NCBI GenBank assembly: GCA_963836015.1
Contig: CAWIIF010000004.1
Location: 868,001 to 932,000 of the forward strand
Length of the DNA: 64,000 nucleotides
DNA from: CAWCDJ01 sp963836015
GTDB taxonomy: Bacteria; Acidobacteriota; Terriglobia; Bryobacterales; Bryobacteraceae
Direction of reading: 5' to 3'
A program made the translations under genes and the position numbers. Below the pieces are notes generated by a model. That model was not told the origin of the DNA and ran no database searches. It saw only the letters and a program-made list of their open reading frames with translations. This document shows, piece after piece, positions 30,202 to 38,517 of this stretch. The first letter of the stretch is position 1, and every line of letters begins with the position of its first letter.

Positions 30202-33200
30202 TCAGAAGTTGAATCGCAGCGACATCTCCACGCGCCGGTTGTTTGCCGTGGTCCCGCCGCCGCCCGCTCCGCCGAAACCGGTGAAAACGTTGGTGGGCTC
30301 GCCGAACTGGGGCGAGTTGATCAATCCGACATAACCGCCCGGATTCGTGTGGTTCAGGACGTTCGCCACCATCACCGAAAGAGTCACGTTATATCGATGT
30401 TCGCTGGAGCCGCCGCCGAAGCCGCCAAACCCGCCCGGACCCATGCGCATCCCGCCGCCGCCACCCCCGCGTGGTCCGCCGCCACCGCCGTGTGGTCCGC
30501 CGCCGCCGAAACCGCCGCGCCCGCCGCCCATGTCGCCCGGCACCGCATTCTGCCCCCGCGGACCGCCGAATCCAAAAGTCCGTCCTACGCGCACGTTGAG
30601 CGAAACCATGCCGGTGCTGGTCAGATAATTACGCGGCACGAATGAGCCAGTCAGGGAGGGCGCCGTGTCGAAGCAGCCGAAGCCCGGCGGGCACACGATA
30701 TTCTCACCCGGCCCCGAGGCGAAAGACGGGCGCGAGTTCGTCAGCGTGTCTCCGTAGATGTCGCGGCCCAGCGAAATGTCGTACGGCGCGCCCGATTGCA
30801 CCGTCACGAACGGGCTGATCTGTATCGCCATGGGCGCGGTGTACGAGCCGAATAGAATAAAGCGGTGTTTGCGCTCGAATGCCGAACGCCCCCAGTCCGC
30901 CGCAAAGTTGTAAGGATCGCTCGGAGAGCCGGGCAGGTCGTTGGCGATGTTGTACGAGTAGTTGCCCTGCAGGGACAGGTTGCGCGTGAACCGCGTGTTG
31001 AAGCTCGCCATCACGATCTGCTGCTTCATCATGCCGCCGGATTCGTATTCGAAAAGATTGCCGGCCGTGTTGCCGTACGGACGGATGCCGCTCCCCGGCT
31101 GTCCGAAAACATACGTGCCGGGTAGCGGCGCGTTGATCGGTATGTCCTGCAAGCTGTGCAGCGCGCGATTGTCCGTGAAGGTGACGGAGAGCGTGCTGTT
31201 CCACGGCAACTGGCGCTCCACCCCGATGGCGCTCTGCATCGAATACGGCGCCCGCAACCGCGGATCCACCGAGTAAACGCTGTTCTGGTTCGCGGTGAGG
31301 CTCGAGGTCGCAGGGACCGCGGGAAAGAAGTTGGGGTCCGTCACTGTGTAGTTCAGCTGGTAGGAGCCGTTCAACTCGGCCGCCTGCAGGAACGTGCTGG
31401 GGTTTGTGCGGTCGTAGAAAATGCCGAAGCCGCCGCGGAACACGGTCTTCTGCCGGCCGTTCTTCGCCGATCCGGGGGCCCACGCAAAGCCGATGCGAGG
31501 CGCCCAGTCCCCGTGATCGCTCATCAGCGTCTGCACCTCATAGCGCATGCCCAGGCTCAGCGTGAAGTTCGGCCGGATCTTCCAGTCGTCCAGCACCCAC
31601 GGTGCCACATCCCAGCGCACAATGCTGCCGTAGGGATTGCCCGCCTGAATCGTGAACTGCGAGGGCATCCCGCCCAGAGCGCGAATCTGCTGCGGAGTGT
31701 ATCCCAATTGCTGGAATAGCAGCGTCCGCCGGTACTGTTCGATGCCGAGGATCTGCGCCGTCACCGGGTTGCCGCTGTTGTCGAGCACCGGCTGATTATT
31801 GGAATCGAGCACCGGGGCGATCCCGCCATCGAACGCAAACGCTCCGCCGAAGCCCTGCGGAGACTCGTTGATGTAGCCCTCGCGGCGTGCCCGCATGCCC
31901 CAGCGGATCGTGTGGGTGCCGTGTGAAAGAGTGGTCAGGTTCTGCAGTTCGTAGTGCGCGTTGCGCGTATACTCCAGGCCCATGCCGTTGCCGCCGGTGC
32001 TGAATGCGCCGGCCACGTTGATCTGCGGCAGCAGGTTGCCGTTCGACTCGTTGTAATTGCGGCTGTACTGGAATCGGGTCTCGTTTACCACGTGGCTGTT
32101 CAGAATGGCGGTCTCGGTCAGCATCAGGTTCTGCTGCGTTCCGGTGCTGTTATAGGCCATGTCCGCATACGGCGCAGGCAGCCGGTAGAGGCTGATGCCG
32201 TTGTTGTCCCGCTCGTTCCAGCCATATTCGAAGCGCGCGGTCAGCGTGTTGTTCGTGGTCAATTGATAATCGATACGCGGCGCGATCGTGGTGCGCGTGT
32301 TGGGCGTGACCACTGCCTCTTGAATGTTCTGCTGCAGCAGGGTCGTCGGGTCCAGGTAGACCGCGTTCACCAGGGAGTTGTCCGTTACCTGGCGGCGGTT
32401 GAAATCCACAAAGAACGACGACTTCTTGTTGATCGGTCCGCCGAAGTTGCCGAAGAACATGCGATTCGAGAAATCCGGCTTGTTGGCCTGGAGATCGAAT
32501 GGATTGCGCGAGTTGAAGATGCCGTCGCTGTCGTTGAATCCCACCATGCCGCGGAAACGGTCCGAGCCCGGCTTCGTCAGAATCTCGATGCGCCCGAAAC
32601 CCAGGCGGTCGTATTCCGCCGAAAACGGATTCTGGTTGATGCGGATCTCGCGGATCGATTCCTTGGGCGGAAGCTGCCCGCCGCTGAACCCGTCGATGTA
32701 CAGCGAGCCTCCATTCGGCCCCGCGCCCGGTCCCGCCAGCGCCTGCAAAGCGTCCGCCAGGTCGTCGGGGTCGTCGGGCAGGGAAGCCAGGTCGCTGCCT
32801 TTGAGGACCAGCGCCGTGGCGTTGTTATCCGATTCGACGCTGACCGTCGGCCCTCCCTCCGCCTGCACGGTCACCTGCTGCTTCTCGGCCACCACTTGCA
32901 GTTGAATCGGCACCTGCGCGGTGCCTCCCGCCGTGACATCCACCACTTTCGATACCGGCGCAAAGCCCGGAAAGCTGACCTTCACGGAGTATTGGCCCGG
33001 CGCCAGGCCGTTCACCGTGTACGTGCCGTCCGCCTGGGTCTGGGCCGCGCGGTTCGCGCCGTTCCCCGAAATCACCAGGGGGGCGGCGGGAATCACGGCG
33101 CCGGAATCGTCCGTCAGCACTCCCTTGATCGTGCCCGTGGATTGCTGGGCATGGAGACCGCCGCAGACGAACACAGCCGCCAGAGCGAGAATAGAGATTT

Positions 33201-33216
33201 TTTGCAAGTTGAGCAT
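30202..33216 (-). CDS. Oar-like TonB-dependent receptor with carboxypeptidase-regulatory domain
   Basis: A 1004-residue outer-membrane protein with a signal peptide (ILALAAVFVCGGLHAQQ). A carboxypeptidase-regulatory-like domain comes first (TIKGVLTDDSGAVIPAAPL, about residues 28-110), then a plug region (LKGSDLASLPDDPDDLADAL) and a long beta-barrel ending in the aromatic RFNF. Near residues 885-940 there is a Gly/Arg/Pro-rich low-complexity stretch, unusual for the barrel and possibly surface-exposed. Family members are abundant in Acidobacteria; the ligand is probably an oligosaccharide or peptide (inference). AGGAAAATT precedes the ATG. Confidence 0.88.
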   Translation of the reverse strand: MLNLQKISILALAAVFVCGGLHAQQSTGTIKGVLTDDSGAVIPAAPLVISGNGANRAAQTQADGTYTVNGLAPGQYSVKVSFPGFAPVSKVVDVTAGGTAQVPIQLQVVAEKQQVTVQAEGGPTVSVESDNNATALVLKGSDLASLPDDPDDLADALQALAGPGAGPNGGSLYIDGFSGGQLPPKESIREIRINQNPFSAEYDRLGFGRIEILTKPGSDRFRGMVGFNDSDGIFNSRNPFDLQANKPDFSNRMFFGNFGGPINKKSSFFVDFNRRQVTDNSLVNAVYLDPTTLLQQNIQEAVVTPNTRTTIAPRIDYQLTTNNTLTARFEYGWNERDNNGISLYRLPAPYADMAYNSTGTQQNLMLTETAILNSHVVNETRFQYSRNYNESNGNLLPQINVAGAFSTGGNGMGLEYTRNAHYELQNLTTLSHGTHTIRWGMRARREGYINESPQGFGGAFAFDGGIAPVLDSNNQPVLDNSGNPVTAQILGIEQYRRTLLFQQLGYTPQQIRALGGMPSQFTIQAGNPYGSIVRWDVAPWVLDDWKIRPNFTLSLGMRYEVQTLMSDHGDWAPRIGFAWAPGSAKNGRQKTVFRGGFGIFYDRTNPSTFLQAAELNGSYQLNYTVTDPNFFPAVPATSSLTANQNSVYSVDPRLRAPYSMQSAIGVERQLPWNSTLSVTFTDNRALHSLQDIPINAPLPGTYVFGQPGSGIRPYGNTAGNLFEYESGGMMKQQIVMASFNTRFTRNLSLQGNYSYNIANDLPGSPSDPYNFAADWGRSAFERKHRFILFGSYTAPMAIQISPFVTVQSGAPYDISLGRDIYGDTLTNSRPSFASGPGENIVCPPGFGCFDTAPSLTGSFVPRNYLTSTGMVSLNVRVGRTFGFGGPRGQNAVPGDMGGGRGGFGGGGPHGGGGGPRGGGGGGMRMGPGGFGGFGGGSSEHRYNVTLSVMVANVLNHTNPGGYVGLINSPQFGEPTNVFTGFGGAGGGGTTANNRRVEMSLRFNF

Positions 33217-33270
33217 AATTTTCCTGACAGTAGTTCTTCCAGCTCTCGGATTGAGTTCGATCGATAACTG

Positions 33271-34434
33271 CTAGTTGCCTTCTCCGCCGCCTTCTCCACC
33301 GCCCCCGAGATTCCACCCGCTCATGATGTCGCGGGTGGCGGTTGGCGCAGCGGTGAGAATCGGCTCCACACCGGCCAGCAGCATGATCACTGTGACGCGG
33401 CTGGGGTCGCTGCCTGCGGTCGTCGAGACCATAATGGCGTCCTTCGGTTTGAGCTCGGAAAGCGGCATCACCGGCAGGCGATCAAGCATGGAGCCCAAGT
33501 CGCCGCCGCGGCCCATTCCCGGCCCGCCTCCCGCCGCGCCCTCGGGAGCGCCGCCGGCGGCCATCCCTCCACGCATGCCGCCGCGCATCCCACCGGCCAT
33601 GCCTTGGCCGCGCCCCCCGCCGCGATAGCGCCGCGCCAGCATCTGGGCAGCCTCCTCCGGCAGTTTCTTCATGGTGGTTTCAGGAGTGATCCGAATCGTC
33701 AGCGGCTTCTTGGTCGCGAGATCCTTCACTTCCATCTCGCCCTTCGCCGCGTCAATCGAAACGATGGTGGCCGCAATCTGCCGGAACGCGCCCGAGTAGA
33801 CCTCCTCGGCGGCGACGCTGCCATCCGGATTGTGATTGCCCAGCACGTTCACCTGGTCGCCCGTGTGGACCTCCGCCAGGGAGCTGGGCGTGGCGTCCGC
33901 CGGCTTCGGCGAATCGGGCGAATAGCGGTGCCATTTCGTTTTATCGGTGGCCCGCACCGTCACCGTGCGCTGCCCGACCTTCAGGGTCATGCTATCGGCC
34001 GCCGGATCCACGGCCTCGACGATGCCCTTCGTGCCGCGCGTCTTCCAATCCGCGAGTTCCTTTTGGGCAAGCTGCGACAGATCGGTGCCCGTGCGCACCA
34101 CCAGGGTCGTGGCATTCAACGGCTTCTGATCGAGCGCGCCTCGATAATAGACCACCACTTCGTCGCCGGCCGCAATGGCCCCGGCCTCGATCCTCGGCCA
34201 CTTCCGGGGGTCCGTTTCCCCGGGCACCGCGTGCAGAATGGCGGTCTTTGCGGTGGCGGTAGCGACGATCGATTGCCCTTTGGCGGACTCCACAGTGATC
34301 TCGCCCGCCTGTGCATTCACTGAGGTGACCTTGCCGGCAAACTCCGCCCGCGGCGGCGGAGCCTGGGACCAGCCCAGAACCGTCACACAAAGCACACCTA
34401 TCGCCGCGGATGCAGTGATCCCGTACAATCTCAT
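33271..34434 (-). CDS. Exported DUF5666-type protein
   Basis: A 387-residue protein from ATG 34434, preceded by GAGGG, with a signal peptide (MRLYGITASAAIGVLCVTVLGWSQ). It contains repeated beta-rich modules of the kind AEFAGKVTSVNAQAGEITVESA and IVEAVDPAADSMTLKVG, as in DUF5666 and OB-fold-like proteins. A Gly/Met/Arg-rich stretch (QGMAGGMRGGMRGGMAAGG) lies towards the C-terminus and echoes the low-complexity region of the neighbouring receptor. The function is unknown. It ends 54 bases upstream of the receptor start and may share its transcript. Confidence 0.78.
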   Translation of the reverse strand: MRLYGITASAAIGVLCVTVLGWSQAPPPRAEFAGKVTSVNAQAGEITVESAKGQSIVATATAKTAILHAVPGETDPRKWPRIEAGAIAAGDEVVVYYRGALDQKPLNATTLVVRTGTDLSQLAQKELADWKTRGTKGIVEAVDPAADSMTLKVGQRTVTVRATDKTKWHRYSPDSPKPADATPSSLAEVHTGDQVNVLGNHNPDGSVAAEEVYSGAFRQIAATIVSIDAAKGEMEVKDLATKKPLTIRITPETTMKKLPEEAAQMLARRYRGGGRGQGMAGGMRGGMRGGMAAGGAPEGAAGGGPGMGRGGDLGSMLDRLPVMPLSELKPKDAIMVSTTAGSDPSRVTVIMLLAGVEPILTAAPTATRDIMSGWNLGGGGEGGGEGN

Positions 34435-34512
34435 TTTTTCCCTCAGACCGATATTCCGAGATTCCCTGTCAAAAGGGGCGTAGGCGGGCAATCCCAGGTT
34501 ACGGGCGTGGAA

Positions 34513-34528
34513 TGGCCCAAAAGGGCCA
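34513..34528 (-). terminator. Hairpin downstream of the HU-TIR operon
   Basis: Perfect 6-base arms TGGCCC and GGGCCA around AAAA, located 44 bases after the HU-TIR gene and upstream of the DUF5666 start. On the minus strand it is not followed by a T-run, so termination is only a guess. Confidence 0.4.
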
Positions 34529-34571
34529 GTCAAGCGGGAACTACGATGATCATCGGACGGCGCCGCGAAAC

Positions 34572-35135
34572 CTACCCGGCAATCGGCCGGCGGCGCTCCA
34601 TCTCCCTGCGGAGCGCCGTCGTGAGGCGGGACAGGCCGCGCGACCAGTCGGGAAACAGATCGACGTATTGGAATTCGCGCTGGATCACGCCCGGAACTTT
34701 GCAGTCGTCCAGACGCACCGGGACCAGGTAGATGCTGTCGAGCGGAATGCGGCGCGCGCAATCGAGTGCGTAGCGCAGCTCCGCCTGGAATCCACCCTTC
34801 TTGCCCACCGACCGGCCCGAAAAGCACGGCATGAAGAAGTCCGCGCGTTCGATCGCATTTTCGATGGCGCGCCGCCAGTTCTGTCCGGGGAGCAGGCGCC
34901 GCACGTCCATCCACGGCCCGAACCCGCAGGCCTGCAGGTGGTCGTAAAGTTGTGAGACCGTCTCCAGATCTTCGCGTCCGTAAGCCAGAAAGATGCGCGG
35001 CGGCGGCGGTTCGAAGCGAAACCCGCGTGGGTCCGGACAAAACGTTCCCAGGCCGTCGATCTCCACCTCCCGGCCGGCCGAGACCCCGCGAATCACAATC
35101 TGCGCCAGGTGTTCCGCGAATGCAAGATCAGCCAC
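34572..35135 (-). CDS. HU-like/TIR domain fusion protein
   Basis: A 187-residue protein starting at GTG 35135, preceded by AAGGA 8 bases away and overlapping the mini-HU gene by 8 bases. Residues 5-43 resemble the second helix and first strands of HU (HLAQIVIRGVSAG, then EIDGLGTF and GFRFEP). Residues 47-180 form a TIR domain: RIFLAYGRED, PWMDVRRLLPGQNWRRAIE, ADFFMPCFSGRSV and FQAELRYALD. E119 in QAELR aligns with the catalytic glutamate of NAD-cleaving TIR enzymes. NADase activity and an immune or stress role are inference. No membrane segment or signal is seen. It forms a two-gene operon with the mini-HU gene. Confidence 0.82.
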   Translation of the reverse strand: MADLAFAEHLAQIVIRGVSAGREVEIDGLGTFCPDPRGFRFEPPPPRIFLAYGREDLETVSQLYDHLQACGFGPWMDVRRLLPGQNWRRAIENAIERADFFMPCFSGRSVGKKGGFQAELRYALDCARRIPLDSIYLVPVRLDDCKVPGVIQREFQYVDLFPDWSRGLSRLTTALRREMERRRPIAG

Positions 35136-35337
35136 GCTCGATGTCCTTCTCGGCCTCGAATACCAGGGCGCCCTCCGGCGTGCGCGTGAACCGGCCGAGC
35201 CCCGGAAGCGAGGCGTCCTTGCCTTTGCGAACATTGTCGAGTATTTGGCTCACCATGCGGTCGAGCCGGTCGGCGGCCTCGGCCGTCGTGACCCCTGAAC
35301 GGCGCGCCAGCCGTTTTGCGATATCCGGCTTCTTCAT
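35128..35337 (-). CDS. Mini-HU protein (HU/IHF family lacking the DNA-binding arm)
   Basis: A 69-residue protein. Residues 1-50 match HU closely: KKPDIAKRLARRSGVTTAEAADRLDRM, helix 2, then SLPGLGRF in place of the LPGFGTF turn. The roughly 30-residue beta-ribbon arm with the NPxTG tip that normally grips DNA is absent; the chain goes straight to TPEGALVFEAEKD and ends. The same GLG-F...F pattern occurs in the N-terminus of the adjacent TIR protein, so the two could pair as HU subunits do (inference). DNA binding may be weak or lost. Confidence 0.75.
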   Translation of the reverse strand: MKKPDIAKRLARRSGVTTAEAADRLDRMVSQILDNVRKGKDASLPGLGRFTRTPEGALVFEAEKDIERG

Positions 35338-35525
35338 CCGCTTCCAATCTAACAGCCGGACCCTGCGGGGAAGCCCTCCGCGGCCGCCTCGACAAACCCT
35401 AAATCGTTGAAGCCACGAGCCGAACCGCGGTGCGTAAATTCTTCGAAATGCTGTGAACGCCAGATGAACTGATTTTAATTACGGGTTAAGCGGGCTTTCA
35501 TGTACGGTCCGCTATCATGGGCGCA

Positions 35526-35541
35526 GACGATATAAATCGTC
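35526..35541 (+). promoter_or_regulatory. Perfect inverted repeat upstream of the Lys-rich exported gene
   Basis: GACGAT and ATCGTC arms around ATAA, ending 7 bases before the AAAGGAG ribosome site. It could be an operator or an mRNA hairpin that hinders translation. No assignment possible. Confidence 0.4.
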
Positions 35542-35564
35542 AGCATCCAAAGGAGAAAAGCGCT

Positions 35565-35732
35565 ATGAAGAAACTGATGACGCTGATGTTGGGCATGGGT
35601 TTGGCTTTCGGTGCGGTCGCCGTTACGTTCGCCCAGGACACCCCGCCGAAGAAAGAAAGCAAGAAGAAGAGCGGCAAGAAAAAGGGCAGCAAGAAGAAGG
35701 GCGAGGAGCCCAAGAAGGAAGGCGGCAAGTAA
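35565..35732 (+). CDS. Small exported lysine-rich protein
   Basis: A 55-residue product from ATG 35565, with AAAGGAG about 9 bases upstream. A signal peptide (MKKLMTLMLGMGLAFGAVAVTFAQ) is followed by a mature part of only about 31 residues made almost wholly of Lys, Gly, Ser and Glu (KKKSGKKKGSKKKGEE). Such a charge pattern might bind polyanions; this is speculation. No family recognised. It diverges from the mini-HU gene across a 227-base gap. Confidence 0.7.
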   Translation: MKKLMTLMLGMGLAFGAVAVTFAQDTPPKKESKKKSGKKKGSKKKGEEPKKEGGK

Positions 35733-35896
35733 GCTCGCTTCCAGGTATCGCTGGTAAGCCGCGTAGCGCCTTCCAACCTACGCGGCACTCCAGATCGTTC
35801 GTTCCCCTCCTGATCTCTTCCGACGCGCCACTTCCTCTCCTCTGTACGGTTCCACGCATTCCACCTTCGCAAAATGCCTGTATAGTCTGATAGTCG

Positions 35897-36733
35897 ATGC
35901 GTATCCTCTTCTGTCTTTGGTTTGTCACAATGGCCTTAACCGCTGCCGGAGGTCCTGAAACGGTGAAAGTGCAGGGACATCGCGGAGCCCGCGCGCTTCG
36001 CCCCGAGAACACGCTGCCCGCGTTCGAGTATGCCATCGCGCAAGGCGTCGATGCGCTGGAACTCGACATGGCGGTCACCCGCGACAACGTCATCGTCGTC
36101 TCGCACGATCCCTACCTCGAGCCGCCCGTCTGCACCGGCCCTCAACCCAAGGCGACCATCCACGAGCTGACCCTGGCCGAGGTCAAAAAGTGGGATTGCG
36201 GCGCGCAGCGCAACCCGGCGTTTCCCCGCCAGCAGCCCGTTCCCGGAACGCGCATGCCGACCCTCGATGAGGTCTTCGCGCTCGCTCCAAAAGGCACGTT
36301 TCTCTTCAATATCGAGACGAAAAGCTTTCCCGAACATCCGGAGCTCACGCCTGCGCCCGAGGAGTTTTCACGGATGGTGCTCGAAAAGATCCGCGCCCAT
36401 CACCTCGAGTCGCGCGTCATTCTCCAGTCGTTCGACTTCCGCACCCTGCACGCCATGAAGAAGCTCGCGCCCGAAATCCGGCTCGCCGCGCTCTATAGCG
36501 GACCGGCCAAAAGCTTCGTCGAGATCGCCCGCGAAGCCGGTGCCGGTATCATCTCCCCAGCCTTCGCCCTCGTCACGCCCGAACAGGTGAAGGCGTCGCA
36601 CGCCGCCGGCCTGGAAGTGATTCCGTGGACCCCCGACACACCCGCCGATTGGGACCGCCTCATCGCCGCCGGAGTCGATTCCATCATCACCGACGACCCC
36701 GCCGGGTTGATCGAGCATCTGAAGCGCCGCTAG
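35897..36733 (+). CDS. Glycerophosphodiester phosphodiesterase, exported
   Basis: A 278-residue enzyme with a short signal (MRILFCLWFVTMALTAAG). It hydrolyses glycerophosphodiesters to glycerol-3-phosphate and an alcohol. Catalytic signatures are VQGHRGARALRPENT and ELDMAVTRD with the following VVSHDPYL; NIETKS is the third metal-site motif. The C-terminus has VIPWTPDTPADW and SIITDDPAGLI, as usual. Export suggests scavenging of phospholipid head groups. Its stop overlaps the convergent gene's stop within CTAG. Confidence 0.92.
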   Translation: MRILFCLWFVTMALTAAGGPETVKVQGHRGARALRPENTLPAFEYAIAQGVDALELDMAVTRDNVIVVSHDPYLEPPVCTGPQPKATIHELTLAEVKKWDCGAQRNPAFPRQQPVPGTRMPTLDEVFALAPKGTFLFNIETKSFPEHPELTPAPEEFSRMVLEKIRAHHLESRVILQSFDFRTLHAMKKLAPEIRLAALYSGPAKSFVEIAREAGAGIISPAFALVTPEQVKASHAAGLEVIPWTPDTPADWDRLIAAGVDSIITDDPAGLIEHLKRR

Positions 36734-37698
36734 CGGCCTGCTACCCGGAGCTGCCGGATCCGCTCTTCGAGAGACGCCTCCCAGCAGCCTGCCTGGCGGG
36801 GCGTCGCGCCCGACGCCGTCAGGCCCGCGCGCAGTTCCTCGGGCGTGATCCGGTCGAGATACGGCAGCAGCCAGCGTATGTCGTTCACGCCCACTCCCGT
36901 TTTGATGTCGTCCGAGTACTTGCCGGAATAGCCCCACTCCAGCCTCCCCGGCCCTTCCACCTCCACGAAGTGCGGTGTGTCATTCGAGAAACCTGCGCAG
37001 TCGCTTTGATCGCGTCGCCGCACGCCGCCCCAGCTGCCCATCGAAGCGCCCCAGTCGAATACGCTGTACAGGAGCCGCGGCTGGCCCGATTGGGTCGCGC
37101 GGAAGACGCCGTTATTCGAGTCCGCGCCCTTGCGCGCGTCCTTCGCGTCCCAGTTCGAGAGCAGCATCATCCCGATCTTCAGCCCGGCTAGCTCGTGCGT
37201 GCCCAGGAACGGGTTGGCATTCCACGCCCAACTGCAATTCGGCAGGAACTCCATCTCCTTCTCGCCGCGGAGCTCGAACCGGCCCAGCCCAAACGTACCG
37301 TCGGGCTTCCTCATCCGGCTCGTGGCCTTCCGCAGTTTCGGCAGCCCCTCGATCCGGATATCGGAAATACAGTAGGTCGGCTCGACGACATATCCGATCG
37401 CGTTCAGGAATCGCGAACTGAAGCATTCGGGGGTCGCTTCCCCGCCGAACTTCACCGACCAGGTGCGCCCCTTCGCGTCCTTCACGTCCAGCTTGGGCGA
37501 CGTCCCGCTCGATTCCTCCCTGACGAAATGGAACGGGGGAGCCGGCTTGAGCCCGCATCCGCCCGGACCGCAGGTCCAGTCCGCCGCGCTCATCGCCTTG
37601 GGAGCGCGCCAGAGTTCTTTCGGAGTCTGCGGCTGATCGCAAGGGGATGCCGCGATCAGGATCGCCGCTGCGCCCAGATATCCCAGCAGTAGTTTCAC
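36730..37698 (-). CDS. Exported protein of unknown function
   Basis: A 322-residue protein starting at GTG 37698 in a GTGA overlap with the upstream gene; a longer in-frame start would intrude into that gene. The signal-like N-terminus VKLLLGYLGAAAILIAASPC could be a weak lipoprotein signal, but proline precedes the cysteine. Several cysteines (DWTCGPGGCG, PECFSS, PTYCISD) suggest disulphides. VKFGGEATPECFSSRFLNAIGYVVEPTY is reminiscent of uncharacterised acidobacterial proteins, from memory. No function assigned. Confidence 0.65.
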   Translation of the reverse strand: MKLLLGYLGAAAILIAASPCDQPQTPKELWRAPKAMSAADWTCGPGGCGLKPAPPFHFVREESSGTSPKLDVKDAKGRTWSVKFGGEATPECFSSRFLNAIGYVVEPTYCISDIRIEGLPKLRKATSRMRKPDGTFGLGRFELRGEKEMEFLPNCSWAWNANPFLGTHELAGLKIGMMLLSNWDAKDARKGADSNNGVFRATQSGQPRLLYSVFDWGASMGSWGGVRRRDQSDCAGFSNDTPHFVEVEGPGRLEWGYSGKYSDDIKTGVGVNDIRWLLPYLDRITPEELRAGLTASGATPRQAGCWEASLEERIRQLRVAGR

Positions 37699-38339
37699 GG
37701 CAGGAACTTCCGTAAATAAGAGGGTAGAAATTCGCGCGCTACGTTGAAGCCGACTCTCGCCGCGATCGAGACTCCGAACGACTGCGCTGCATCGCGAGCC
37801 GAGTTGGTACTGTCGGGCTGCCACAACCGCGAGATCGCCGCTCCCGCCGCCGGCCCTCCCACCGCGGAATACGAGAACGACCGCGTCCCATTGTCATGCC
37901 GTGCCAGAAATGAGCTGGCGATGGCATATTTCAAGCGGCGCATGAATCCGTGCTCCCCGGATTTGAAGTAGCGGTTATCTTCGCCCAGCCCGAACGCAAT
38001 GCCGTGTTCGAACGTGGTGCTAACCGCGCTTTGACCGTAGGTGCTGGCCGCCCTTAGACCGTAACCCCGTGCGTTGCTATCCCATTCTTCCGGCGAATCG
38101 AGAGCCTGGCTCAAGCTCGCTCGAATCGCCGTGAAAAACAGTACTTGCGGCGCCACCAGGCTGTTCACGTAGAGCGCCGCGCGTTCCGTCCGCGTCATCG
38201 GATGGAAATCTTCGGCAATCCGCTCCTGGCATTCCGCTGGAGCGCTCCACTGTGAAGGCGCAAGAACAGGAAGCGCCGCCTGCCCCCATAGCGGCCAAAT
38301 CGGAATTGCGGCGAGCAGTAAAACTGCGAAGCCCCTCAT
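37695..38339 (-). CDS. Exported protein of unknown function
   Basis: A 214-residue protein with a clear signal peptide (MRGFAVLLLAAIPIWPLWGQA). The mature region has a helical, Ala/Ser-rich pattern (APQVLFFTAIRASLSQAL; SAVGGPAAGAAISRL) and EDNRYFKSGEHGF, and ends in RVGFNVAREFLPSYLRKFLP. It looks envelope-associated. It is translationally coupled to the downstream gene through a 4-base overlap. No family recognised. Confidence 0.65.
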   Translation of the reverse strand: MRGFAVLLLAAIPIWPLWGQAALPVLAPSQWSAPAECQERIAEDFHPMTRTERAALYVNSLVAPQVLFFTAIRASLSQALDSPEEWDSNARGYGLRAASTYGQSAVSTTFEHGIAFGLGEDNRYFKSGEHGFMRRLKYAIASSFLARHDNGTRSFSYSAVGGPAAGAAISRLWQPDSTNSARDAAQSFGVSIAARVGFNVAREFLPSYLRKFLP

Positions 38340-38431
38340 GAATAAATGGTAGCGGCCAAACTGCCGTGCCCAATGGTTGAAACCGCACCGTCATAGCCCC
38401 TTGCGGTGCGATGCCGCACGCGCCGTTTCTG

Positions 38432-38455
38432 TCTCGGCGTCTCGGCGTCTCGGCG
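38432..38455 (+). repeat. Three tandem copies of an 8-base unit
   Basis: TCTCGGCG is repeated three times without interruption in the 178-base divergent promoter region between the unknown exported protein and the esterase pair. A nearby GTGCG/CGCAC inverted repeat lies at about 38406-38419. Possibly a regulator site; no evidence beyond the pattern. Confidence 0.6.
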
Positions 38456-38517
38456 GTGAATCAATCCTTCCCCCTGTTCGGCACGATCCGCAATGGATTA
38501 GAATTGAAACGCTTCAT

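Noticed and set aside
25534..30645. Open frame of about 1700 codons running through the AddB-like and AddA-like genes and beyond
   Set aside because: Only the part from 27001 to about 29430 is real AddA-like sequence; the rest is a Gly/Arg/Ala-rich shadow of addB and of the antisense receptor gene.
35897..36733. Linking the phosphodiesterase to the HU-TIR locus as one system
   Set aside because: It lies on the other strand beyond the Lys-rich gene, and exported phosphodiesterases are common on their own.
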